Below, piece by piece: positions 10,022-20,727 of a stretch of DNA of 64,000 nt. The position numbers and the translations under genes are program-made. Under the pieces are notes generated by a model. That model saw nothing but the letters and a program-made list of their open reading frames with translations. It was not told where the DNA came from and made no database searches. Origin of the DNA: Caenorhabditis remanei (lineage: Eukaryota > Nematoda > Chromadorea > Rhabditida > Rhabditidae); NCBI RefSeq assembly GCF_010183535.1, contig NC_071333.1, forward strand, positions 3,844,001 through 3,908,000, given 5' to 3'. Position 1 is the first letter of the stretch; every line of letters starts with the position of its first letter.

Positions 10022-12595
10022 TTAACGAGAGAAATTTGTAAAAGGACAGGTGTCATCATCGTGTGCCTCCTTATCTTCTGACAGTGGCGGCGGCGGCGGT
10101 GGCAGTCGGTTGAAACGTTGGTTGAAGCCGTCGATCGTAGATCGCGACACCGATACCGCATCTCTCTTTAAAAAACTGTCATTCACCACCCAAACCGAGG
10201 TACTTGGCTGGCTCTGTTGACTGAAACAAACTGTGTCGGTGTCATGGGGCATTCTGATTTCCTCCAGTCTCCCCCTTCTATGTCGAACTCGATCTATGGC
10301 ATCCAATTGTTCGATTATGTCAGAATGGGATTCAGAACTTGATTGAATATTAGCTACTTCTTCACAATTATCCATGGCATTGAACAAATTAAGCAGTCGA
10401 ATGTTTTCAAGTTCCATGACTGCGTTCTTCTCTCTGAGGATGCGCTGAACACGTCTACGACGGAATTGAACAAGGAAGAAACAGACTCCAGCGACAGCCA
10501 AAAGACCAAAGATGATTCCCGCAATAAAGGTGTAGACAGGGACCAACTCCTCTTCAATCGGGTCATCGAATTCAAAACGTAGTGTGCCATTGACTGGATT
10601 CGCAGAGGAGACGGTCAGAGCAAATCTGAAAGTAATATGGGTGAACTAGAATTTATTTTCCAAGTTTCATTTTTCTACAAACCTTCTCAAGTTCCGATGC
10701 AAAGTGCAGAACAAATTGTTCATTCTGTCCATATGATCCAATAAATCTTCGCCAATAGACAGGGAGTCTGTTCTATTCAATTGGATGACTACCGTGTTTG
10801 TCTCACATTTTCCTATTCCAATATTAATCGTCTCAGACAGATTCGAGTTCAACCGAAGAGTGAGCGATTGATTTTGGATTGCATCTGCAAATATATTAAG
10901 ATAGTTGTGATGTTTTACTGAATATGACATCTAAACTCACTTTCTATGATATTTCCTAGTGCAGGATAAAATGACACCGGATTGATCGAGTCTTGATGAA
11001 TATGGATCATTCCGTCGGTGTTCATCTTTCGAGCATCTTGAACCTTGATCCAGTTTGTCTCGGCAAAACGGAAGTGTCCTGTCGCTTTCTTTTCACCAGT
11101 AGAAAATATCAGAGTGAAACTGAAATAATTTTCAAAGTTTTCAGTTTTATTAAACCTATTTTTGTTTTACTTACTTATGACCTTCACCGGGTGTTACAAC
11201 TCTGGAGAGACTTGTGAAATATTGAATCCATGGTTCAGCAAAATAAAACCGTTCTTCTTTGAATGGGATCGACCGTCCAATTATTTCCCTGTGTTGTTTT
11301 TCAAGAGAGAAGGTGATCGGTTCGGAAGAGCAGATATCAAGCATCATCATAAAGTTGGAAGCTGAATACTTAATTTTAGAATTTAATTTTGAAGACACTA
11401 AGCTCACATGTATTAAGAATATGTCTTAAATCATTCACAACTTTTCCTTTGCCAAACCAATTTAGAAATCTGATCATTCCTGGTTCCTCAACGTTGATTA
11501 TTCCGGAAGCTTCGGTTGTGGTTGTTTCAGGCGGTTTAGTAGTGGGTGTAACTGGTTGCAGATAAAACTTGAGAGTAGTAACTAAACGGTGATCGGAAAT
11601 CACCATAACACTCATTCTGAAAATAAAAATATTATTACCAGAACATGCAGCTAAAACCAACCCCGAATCAATATTTTCGGTTCCACAAACTGTTTGGTCG
11701 AGCATTCTTATCTTTTTCAGCAGGTTCTCATCTACTTTGTAATGTTCATTGGCATTGAATGTGATTATTTCCTTGATTAACAGATTGCACTTCGTGAAAC
11801 GGAGACTGATGGGTCTACCGGATTCATATGAGATCACCATCTGCTCTGTGGTTTTGTGAGTAAGAGCTAAAAGAACCAACTATATTTTGTTATTCCGCCT
11901 ATCAAACACCTTTAGTAATAATTCCTGCAATTTTAACATTGTACATTCCAACACGATTAGCGTCCTGTCGGATGTTTACCTCCTCGAATTCACTGTTAGC
12001 GCGCTGACTCGCAAGACATCCTTTGAATCGGGTCAAATTGAATGTCACCTCGAATGAAATGGATGGTTGGTTGGCCGGGGTGGCGATCATGATGAGGCTG
12101 AAACAATTTCTAGGATAGACTATTATTTGATTTTCTAGTTTGCTCACTTGTTGTCTTGAGAGCATCTCTTCTCATAAACCAGCTCACGAAAATATTGAAC
12201 CCAAAATGGTCCAAGTGACATTGAACTATTCACGATTGGAGAGACGGACTCCAGAAGCAGTTGACCACAGCAACGGAATGTGACATGAGCTGGATAATTA
12301 TTGAAGATCTCGAGAACCAGTGACTCATTCGTTTGAAAGGCTGAAAAAAGATTTTCTCGTAGAATAATTATAGGCTAGATGACTTACCGTAGTCTACAAA
12401 GCCTTGCCAGTCGAACGAAACTTCCAGCTCCTCGTTTTCAAGGTTTCTCTTCTTAACGGCATGTGGTTGCATAGATCCGCCAGCTAGGAAACTTTGAGAT
12501 CCGACATCATTATTGGTTTGGAGTGGAGACGTTTGGGAAGGGAGAGGAAAAAGGATGAGTGAGACGAAACAACAAAATATCATGAAAGGTTTCAT
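10022..12595 (-). CDS. Type I membrane protein with modular ectodomain
   Basis: Nine exons (12595-12388, 12340-12148, 12097-11910, 11866-11662, 11616-11408, 11361-11175, 11119-10941, 10884-10683, 10625-10022) join in phase to 724 residues. A signal peptide (residues 1-22) precedes an ectodomain of about 530 residues, one transmembrane helix (about 554-575, YTFIAGIIFGLLAVAGVCFF) with an RRRR stop-transfer, and a 145-residue cytoplasmic tail ending near LPPPPPPLSEDKE. Intron phases alternate 1-2-1-2 throughout, so the ectodomain appears to be about four copies of a two-exon module. Each has a strand-like LxLxxxxxxxxxFxxC segment, for example VTFRCC and ISLRFTKC. A PVTPTTKPPETTTT linker lies in the second module. 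I do not recognise the family; it looks like an adhesion or receptor-type surface protein. Confidence 0.85.
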
Positions 12596-14148
12596 GATGT
12601 TTGTTGTTGAGAAGTGACGGATAGTGAGTATGTTGAGATAGCTGTTAATTACAAAAAATGAGGGAGTATGGGAGAAATTGAGTAGGAAACGACAAATTCA
12701 AGATTCAAGGGGTGATTGGATTTGGAATAAAACGAAATTGGAAGAGTTTAGTTTAAAAATATCCACAGTACCATCCGTGAAGTAACATTTTAATTTTCAG
12801 TCGAAATCAGGAATTTTTGGAACGTCTGTTATTGTTGTTGACAATTTTTTAGAGTAGTAGTTCAGAACGTTCTGTTCTATTAGTTTGTTTTTTTACAAAA
12901 AACAATCACATGAATAGTAATATTTTTCTAATATCCCTCCCCCATCTCTTCGGAATGACTCAGAAGATGGTATTTTTCTAATTCCGTATCTCTCTTTTTT
13001 AATTTTTCGATCAGGTGTAGTTAAAGAAAATTCTAGAATAAAAATTTCTATTGCGAAATAGTGGGTAAAAGAAGATGAGTAAACAAACAGGGACACTGTG
13101 ATGCCTAATTTAAAAAAAGCGAGGTATTGGGGGAGACAGAGTCGTTGGGAAATGAGCAAAGGGCCATCTAGGCTTCGAGTCCTTTCAAGCTTTATCCAAC
13201 AAGGTTTTGATGTATGAAGGAGTTCAAACATAAAAAATAGATGGCTCCATGATCCAAATTGATTTGACAGGTAGTTCAACTGTTTTGAAGTCATGTGAGA
13301 TTTCCGGTTCCGAAAAAGTCCAGTCTCGAGAATTCGGTTTCGAAAAGTGGTATTGAAAGACCGGATATGTAATAGCCCAGAGACCAATGAAATAAGGATG
13401 AAAAGATAAAAACTTTGAGGCGGAATCATGATTCATCGTCAGAATCATTCCGAAATGAAAATATACAAACAACAGAGAAAACTGAAATTGCGGCAACGGC
13501 GACTGATCGTATGAACAATGAAACAGCCGGCGAGGCCAATGGCCTAGAGACAGCCAAAAAACGTCCACGTCCACGTTCATCGCGCTTTCAAATTCAATTG
13601 TTTAATATTAACTTTCTTCTTTCTATAATCGACTAACGTGTCAGGACTGTCTTTTTCTGGATAATGTCTATTAATTGGTGACAGCTGGTATATTTTGGAG
13701 AAGAACTTTAGGAGAATCCGAAAAATATTTATGTGGAATTCAGAGCAACGTGACTCAAAATATAAATTCTTTCTAAAGTTTTCGATACAGTAATCCGAAA
13801 TTTGTGATTTTTCGTTGAATGAATTGAAATATGATACTCCGATTGGTGTTCTTGTAAGAAGTATTTTGAAAACTTCAAACTGGTTTCTTTATTTCAGTTT
13901 GAAACCTTGTGCCAAATAACTGTAGACAGTAGCATAAGAGACAATTAAAAACTTAAAAACAGTCAGCTCATTTTTAAAAGTTCAATTCCGTTCTCACAAA
14001 TGCCTTCAAACATTGAAGAGAGTCGATTGAGACCTTGTCTCATGAGACTCACTTGAAATTTGATTTTCCGTCACTTTTGGGGTTTCCAGAAAAAATCTGA
14101 AAAATTAGAGAGTTAATTTCTTCTGCTTTTCGATCACAACACTATATA
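12596..14148. other. Interval with one doubtful secreted-type frame
   Basis: A minus-strand frame at 13429-12893 starts with a signal-like stretch (MIPPQSFYLFILISLVSGLL) and runs 178 residues, but the downstream part has no domain, cysteine pattern or repeat and overlaps another equally long frame. I would not call it a gene without transcript support. Nothing else is supported here. Confidence 0.3.
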
Positions 14149-15152
14149 ATGACAACGTCATCACAAACTTTACCTTTTCTCAGACCCTGATTAGCGATGA
14201 AGGCAGTTTGCGACACGATGGATGTACTGGAAATGTAAGTGTATTTTTGTATCAAAGTTAATTATTCATTTTCTTTTCAGATTCACTATATCGCGTGCAT
14301 CTGAAAGAGCTGAGAGAGTCCTCAAACTGTTCCTGTCTCGTCGAAATATTGAATTAACTGCTCTATTTGCAGAGACGTTTATTTTGGAGGGGCATAATCG
14401 GAAACACACGTATTATGGAATTGTTATGCAATTCTCCAAAGAACTTTCGAGACTATTAGAGAAAATATTGCGGAATTTGTTACTTTTTTCAAGATTTGCA
14501 AAGTCTCACTCGTCTTTGAAAGACCCCAGTTGGCAAGTGCAGTTATTCAACTCATTAGAAGTTTCGATTTGACCATTGACTCATTTGATTTGAATCTGGA
14601 AAACGGATATAAAGAGCAATATCATGAGATGATAGAGCTCTCTAGAGAAGCAAAAAACTTGGACATCATTTCTGATCCTACGAAGAAGTTCCGATTGTCC
14701 ATTTCTGCGAATCCTTCCCAGTTTAACTCGTTAAGACTGGTCCATGCAAAATGGGTGACACGATATTATTTGACTAACTTATTTATTAATTGCAAAGAGT
14801 TATATATGGAAAACTGCCAGTTGAAATATTCTGATTACCTGATGTTTTTTAAACAATGGATTAAAGAGTCTCGACTGGAAGTTGCAAAGATAAAGATGAA
14901 AGAACAGCGAAACTTTTCGGCATTGTTCAAACAGTTGAAAGCAACACCGGTGAACAGGTTCACCCATTATAATGAGTGAATTTTGTTTTTTTATAGTATT
15001 GTACTTATAGTAAGAAAATATTTTTCAGAAGACTCGATATTCCAGATTGTTTTTGCTATATGATTCAACAGGAGATCACTTGGATCCGAGCGATTGTGCT
15101 TTTCACCCCGCCTGATAATTTGGTTAATTTGACGACAGAATTCGAATTGTGA
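14149..15152 (+). pseudogene. F-box/FBA protein pseudogene
   Basis: Exons 14149-14234, 14281-14975 and 15029-15152 give the layout of Caenorhabditis F-box proteins with an FBA_2 domain. An F-box-like start (LPFLRP) is followed by MKAVCDTMDVLEIFTISRAS, then the FBA part with HAKWVTRYYLTNL, NCKELYMENCQL and LMFFKQWIKES, the usual 'FLKHWI' landmark. Such proteins act as substrate adaptors of SCF ubiquitin ligases. Two lesions are visible: an in-frame TGA at 14188-14190 inside the F-box, and a frame change near the T6 run at 14484-14489. After the run the reading moves to another frame (ICKVSLVFERPQLASAV). The last intron keeps good splice sites, so decay is recent. If the gene started at the ATG at 14197 it would lose part of the F-box. 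Confidence 0.8.
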
Positions 15153-15224
15153 TTTGGTTTAATAAATTTTTCACGATTATTCATCTTCTGGTTTAGCAGG
15201 TTTAGCTATAATCATAACCTTCTT

Positions 15225-15745
15225 GGGATACTGTAGCTCTTAAACATTCTATAGATATCCGGTGTACTGTAGTGGACAGGCGTCGTACTGTAGCTCATAC
15301 AGTGTACTGAGATATTATAAGTGACCAACCGTGCTTTACGGGGTTATTTTAATATGTTTTTAATGGTTTTCAGACATTTTAAGACGAAAATCTTGGTTTT
15401 AAAACGTATGAGAGCCGTTTTCTCACGGTTTAGAACTTAATTTCGGAGCTTTACATATCTTCCCAGCAAACTGTTTCTAGACATTTACCATATGTAGCCA
15501 CCATCCTGTCATTTTGTAAGTTACAGTATGTCTCCAAGTCTATAACTTTGCATAACGATTTATAACACCGTTAGGCGTCTTACTGTATCCCAAACTGGGT
15601 ACCGTAGCTTGGATTACTGTAGTCTAGATGATACCGGTGCCTTCAACTTTTTACGGTAGACAAAGTCATACGATACTGTAGCATAATATAGTTTAGATTA
15701 CTGTGTCTAACTATGTCTAGCCGGGTGGTATACTATAGCTTAAAA
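15225..15745. repeat. Cluster of TACTGTAGCT-type motifs
   Basis: ACTGTAG, ACTGTAGCT or close variants recur many times in about 500 bp at irregular spacing, sometimes with ACCGTAGC. No gene is seen. Similar TACTGTAG motifs are common in Caenorhabditis intergenic repeats. Confidence 0.6.
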
Positions 15746-16191
15746 AAAGCGGGGAATATAACTATATTCATTCCGAAATTCGTTTTTTATTTTTATTTTA
15801 AGAGTTTCACTGTAAACATCAGGTGGCTTTTAATAAACAGTCATGCATCTTCTGGAATGACATTGAAATAGCTTGATTTTTTGGCAGGAAACAACCGCTG
15901 TGCTACCAGAGCGACCGATCTCTATGCATAAAAGACAGTTCAATTAGTGTGGATCAGGACAAATGACAAATGAATCAGATTCCAAGATTATTTGAATGTA
16001 CCAGTCACTACAGACTATAAGCACATAATATGCCATTTTGTTGTAATAACTATGATTGTTTGATATTTTTTGTAGTAAATGTAGTGAAAACCGGATATTC
16101 TTGTTTTTAGTTTTTTATGAGATTTTGGGAAATTTCAGAGAACGTTTTTAAGATATTTTTCAAATGTATCAAAACAAAAACAAAATTGTTT

Positions 16192-16272
16192 ACGGTTCAC
16201 ATGATTCAAACTGATGCTTGCAGAGGTCAGTTGTTTTCAAGTCCGACCTTATAACCATTCGGCCATTGCTTC
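16192..16272 (-). pseudogene. tRNA-Ser-like pseudogene
   Basis: Read on the minus strand, the segment begins AAGCAATGGCCGAATGG, a good tRNA-Ser D-arm with an A box, then TCGGACTTGAAAAC around a TGA anticodon position. A degenerate T-arm (GTTTGAATCA) comes last. The anticodon and T stems do not pair fully, so it is unlikely to be functional. Confidence 0.5.
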
Positions 16273-16279
16273 ATTGAGT

Positions 16280-17351
16280 AAAGTCGGCAAGAGAGGGCGC
16301 TGACTATCTAGCGGTGGGCGCTGTTTGTATAATAATGGTCGCATAGAGAGGGCTTTCTGTCGGCTATTCTCAGTAAAGCGCGTTTTCTCATTCTTGCGTA
16401 TGATGAATATTCCGAACATCCACCGTGAGCATTTTTGTCGTTTTTCCAGGGAGTTATTGGAATTTTGTTGGTTTTTTAAGCGGAATTGGATTTCAAAAGT
16501 AAAATAAATCTTGTTCAGTGTGCTGCAACTGTAATAAAACCGTCGGAAACTCTTTTTTTTGCCGGTGTGAATTGTTTAATTTTTTAAAAATGAAAAGCGG
16601 AGTCTAGTTTGACAAAAGCGATATTCATCCGAATTTTCAAGCATTTTGTAACTGGTCATTTCGCAACTAGACGTGTTTTTTCTTTGGAAAAACTTCCGGA
16701 TGCAAAATGTACGGTAACGGATTATCCAGTCCCTAATTTACCGCTGACGAAACGGTTGTGAAACGTCCAGTTGTGTGATCGCATAAAAAAACAGTGAATA
16801 TTTCCACCAACCTAACCATGAAATATCGGTTTTTATAGTTTCGAAATCTTGGTGGGGTCTTTTGATCTTGTTCGAACATTTATCTGTCAAAATAATACAA
16901 CAAATGCTATAAAGTCTTTGTTTTGTATTGGATTTCCAGAAGTTTTAAATTTTGTTAATTTTTTAAGAAAATTACCATAATTACAATTTTGCTACTCCGA
17001 CGACAAAATATTTTATGAGCACGCAGGGTCTTAAATCTTGAAATTTGTGAACATAAGGTATGAAAGCATGTTGTGAATCCACTCCGAAATTTACTAGAAA
17101 CTGGGCTGCCATCCAATACTTAGGAATCTTTATACATATTTATCATTTTCTGTTTTTCTATTTATTGTTCATTATATCGAATTTGTTCATAATTCCCTTA
17201 CTTTGTTGTATTCAATGCTCCACCCTCTTTTTTTGGTCAAATTAGTAAGTAATGTTGTGCCGCTCAAATTATTTCTTTATAGGGTCTCTATTGTTCCGTT
17301 CACTTTCTTCTCTTGTTTTCATTTCTTTAAGTTTCCCGTTTCCAGGGCAAA
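16280..17351. other. Gene-free interval upstream of the split gene
   Basis: No supported exon. It ends with a TTTCCAG acceptor at 17338-17344 a few bases before the start codon of the next gene, which would suit a trans-splice site. Confidence 0.45.
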
Positions 17352-17682
17352 ATGAACCAACCGGTACCCCCAGTCCCCAACAACCCAGTGGACGGAACTC
17401 AGGATCAAAGAAGAAATGTAAGCAATTGATAGAATATTGATAAAAAAGAAACCTCACATCATTTCTTGATTTCAGATTGGTCCAGCTATTGCTCCACCAA
17501 CACCACAAAGACCACCTTCAGGGCGAATGATGATTATTGATGACTGGCCGAGGTTCGTGTTGGATCGTCGCAATCCAGCAAGAGCGTGTCAACGACGACA
17601 AGCTACACAGGTGAGAAACGGGGCAAAATCTTTATATTAAAAATGACAGTTGAGGGAACTGCGATAAAGAAATTTCCACACT

Positions 17683-17892
17683 TGTCAAGGGCCAGGCCGG
17701 CCCGGCTTCAAAAAATGACCTTTTCCCAATATTTTTTTCAAATTTTTTTCAATTTTTGTTGACTATTTTTCAGAATTTCTTCTAATTCTGAATGATAGTC
17801 AAAAATTGAATTTTTCTCGAAAAAATTCAAAAAATTTCAAATTTTTTTGAAATTTTGACATTCGCGCCAATTTGCTAGGGCCTTGACAAATA
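17683..17892. repeat. GGCCGGGC-type small inverted repeat in intron 2
   Basis: The ends read CTTGTCAAGGGCCAGGCC and GGGCCTTGACAAATA, with AT-rich inner arms. It lies wholly in intron 2 of the split gene. A related unit is at 40281-40490 and end fragments are near 45345 and 51005. Confidence 0.6.
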
Positions 17893-18026
17893 TGAAAACT
17901 TTATTACTGTGAATCTGAATATAACAGAATGCTCGATGCCGTTGCTGCGGGGACTCTCCTTGCTTCCGTGTGGAACTTCGTGAAGAGCAAAGGAGTATGC
18001 TTGCTTTTTTCGAATACACTGCCCGA

Positions 18027-18253
18027 GGGGGTACTCGATTTTAGAACTCGGAAAGATAGAACTGCGACAAAATAAAACTGTCACAATATAGAACAGACAA
18101 AAATAGAACTGCTACAAAGTGGAACTGAACACAATGGAACTGTTACAAAATAGAACTTCACAAAATAGAACTGAACGAAATAGAACTGCTTCAAAATAGA
18201 ACTGCTACAAAATAGAACTCCAGCTCGAATGGAGCGCGTTTGCATTTTTTTTG
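18027..18253 (+). repeat. MULE left terminal inverted repeat
   Basis: Begins GGGGGTACTCGATTTTAGAA and contains about ten copies of an ATAGAACTG(C)(T)ACAAA-like unit before GCGCGTTTGCATTTTTTTTG. It pairs with 20497-20727 with a few substitutions and one gap. Confidence 0.85.
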
Positions 18254-18390
18254 AATTTTTTGGATTTTTTTGGTTTTTTCAGGATTTTTTAAGTCTTTTC
18301 AGTCTTTTTTGGATTTTTAAAAATGTAATTTGCATAATTTGTATTGTTTTTATTGTTTTTCTACAAGATTTATCAATTTTCAGCTGAACA

Positions 18391-20136
18391 ATGCCGAAAA
18401 ATCGGAAAATCGATGGAGAATTAATCAACGGTTTTTTCATGAAGAAAAAAAAGAGTATTCCAACTCTAAATGAGACAATATACCATTGTATCGAGAGGTA
18501 ATACCGAGAACTGTAATGTGTTTTCAATCTTATTCCATTGCAGAAATACGAAGTATAAATGTCCGGCCGCATTCGGAGTTAATGATTTGACAAAAACTAT
18601 TCGAATCATCCAGCCGCACATTAATCACGAAATGGACAAACTGTCTAATTCAGTAAGATGAACAAGCGGAAACTCTAAATTCTGCTATAATTTTAGGTCA
18701 ACCTCGCCCGACAAAGTATTAAAAAAAACGCAAATTCTGGAAGCCCCCGGGACGTCATCGACGGTGTAAGAGCTGCGTTCGGAACCGAAACATCAATCAT
18801 GTTAGGTAATTTTTGAAATACAACTGTTCCCAGATGAATGCATTTTTCAGGAAGTTATAATTCAAAAAGGAGACTTATTGATTATGAAAAATCGAATTTG
18901 AATTCTAATAAAAAAGTCATGGATAACGGTGGTAAAATCAGCGGATCATATTCTGAAACTCTCAGAAAAACACGTTTTTTGGTGTTCGATGAGGACGTTA
19001 ATGGAAAACGATTCGTAGGATTTGCGTCGAATGAAGGATTGGAAATTTTGTCCAATGGAAATGTTTGTTTTGTGGATGGAACTTTCGATTGTGTTCCAAA
19101 GGGATTCACTCAACTCTTCAGCATGCATTGCTATGTAAGTGTTTCGGATTCAAATTAAAACGCAATTTCCGTCTGTTTTAGATTGCTTCCGATGTAGTCC
19201 GCCCCGTGTTTTTCTGTCTTCTGCCAGATAAACAGATGTCGACTTATTCTACTCTGCTACAATTGATGAAGAACGTTCCACAGTTGTCAAATTGGTGTCC
19301 CGGAATGGTGATTTCAGATTTCGAGAGTGCCATTCACTCGGCATTCAAAGACAAATTCCCGAATGTTGATATTCATGGATGTATGTTTCACCTGGTTCAA
19401 AGCTGGAGACGTCAAGCCGAGAAATTGAAAGTTTATCAAGAGTTTATTGGTGAGTTACACCCTTACATGTATCTCAGAGGCATCTCCTTATTTTAGATGG
19501 ACCATATGAAGAGTTTTGGAAGTTGTTGAAAACTCTGCCGTTTGTACATGAATCAGATATTCCCGACTATTTTACTCTGATTCTGAATCATTGTATGCCG
19601 TTAGCTGTTCCAGCAGAAATGAAAAGTAAGCCTTTTCCGAAGTGCAGTATTAATATACTATCAATATTCAGGTTTCATAGACTACCTTCTCAACAACTAT
19701 ATTGGAGGTGTCGGATTCAACTCAACGAGATTTCCGCCAAAATTATGGTCCTGCACAGTTCAAACGGCGAGTAATATCCATCGGACTACCAATACGGTGG
19801 AAACCTGGCATCGACTTCTTCAATCTGTTGCGACGATACACAACGGATTTACAACAATTAAAATGTCGGATCTAGTGACAAAAATGCAAAAAGAGGAGCG
19901 ACACACCACGATGGACTACAACGAATTAAAAATTAATCCGTATTTTCAAGTAGGTTTTCAAATTTAGAATAAATTTAAGTGATAGTTTTTCATTCCAGGT
20001 GAATAAGTCTCGAAAGAATTCAAACATCATGAAGGATGGAAAGTTGAAAAAAGTTGTCGAAAACATCCCGGAAATTCCAAGACCTCCACTCATGGGGATT
20101 GCATACTTAAAAGCAATTTTTCATGCGAAAAAATAA
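18391..20136 (+). CDS. MULE transposase with zinc finger
   Basis: Eight exons (18391-18497, 18544-18652, 18697-18805, 18851-19134, 19182-19449, 19497-19625, 19672-19949, 19999-20136) give an uninterrupted 473-residue protein. A FLYWCH/WRKY-like zinc finger lies near the start: C33 and C42 (YKCPAAF), then H61 and H64 (PHINH). The MULE DDE core follows: D184 in CFVDGTFDCVP, D249 in MVISDFESAI, the GCMFH motif at 269-273 and E379 in NTVETWHR. LLPDKQMSTYSTLL is the typical spacer. The enzyme would cut and join the element ends in the nucleus. It starts about 360 bp inside the left end, so its promoter probably lies in or next to the repeat. No stop or frameshift is seen, so it may be active. Confidence 0.9.
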
Positions 20137-20496
20137 TTTCCTATTCGTTTGTTATTCTGATAGATTTTAAAAATAGATTTTAATGATAGATTTCTATCCG
20201 GATTAATCAATTTCTAACTTTTCCTGAGGATTTTTTACGGTTTTTCATAATTTTATACGGTTTTTCAAGATTTTCTGACGGTTATTAATGATTTTTATGG
20301 GTTTTCATGACTTTTAAACGGTAATCAATGATTTTTATGGGCTTTTCACGATTTTTATAAAATTTTCACGATTTTTATAAAATTTTCACGATTTTTGACG
20401 ATTTTTCATAAATACATCTGTTTTTTTCTCTATTAATGAATTTTTAAAGTCGATATTTCCCTCGAAAACTGGTTAAAATTTTCAAATAATGCAAAA

Positions 20497-20727
20497 ATTC
20501 AAAAAAAAATGCAAACGCGCTCCATTCGAGCTGGAGTTCTATTTTGTAGCAGTTCTATTTTGAAGCAGTTCTATTTCGTTCAGTTCTATTTTAGTCAGTT
20601 CTATTTTGTAACAGTTCCATTTCGTCGCAATTCCATTTTGTTCAGTTCTATTTTTGTCTGTTCTATATTGTGACAGTTTTATTTTGTCGCAGTTCTATCT
20701 TTCCGAGTTCTAAAAGCGAGTACCCCC
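20497..20727 (-). repeat. MULE right terminal inverted repeat
   Basis: Inverse of 18027-18253, made of AGTTCTATTTTGTAGC-type units and ending CGAGTACCCCC at the 8-bp target duplication. Confidence 0.85.

Larger units (their letters stand above)
18027..20727 (+). mobile_element. Intact-looking MULE (Mutator-like) transposon
   Basis: 2701 bp flanked by an exact 8-bp target duplication, CTGCCCGA (18019-18026 and 20728-20735). Terminal inverted repeats of about 225 bp start GGGGGTACTCG and are built of short TAGAACTG-type units. The interior encodes one complete transposase frame across eight exons. Length of duplication, long repeats and transposase family all agree with MULEs. It inserted ten bases inside the end of an existing foldback element. 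Confidence 0.92.

Noticed and set aside
13224..13580. 118-residue minus-strand frame starting MNVDVDVFW
   Set aside because: It overlaps another frame of similar length, has no recognisable domain and no supporting splice sites.
15225..15745. Regularly recurring short motifs considered as a CRISPR-like array
   Set aside because: Spacing is irregular, repeats are only 7-10 bp and the genome is nematode.
15890..15960. Possible tRNA-like segment (CGGTCGCTCTGGTAGCAC on the minus strand)
   Set aside because: No acceptor pairing, no B box at the right distance.
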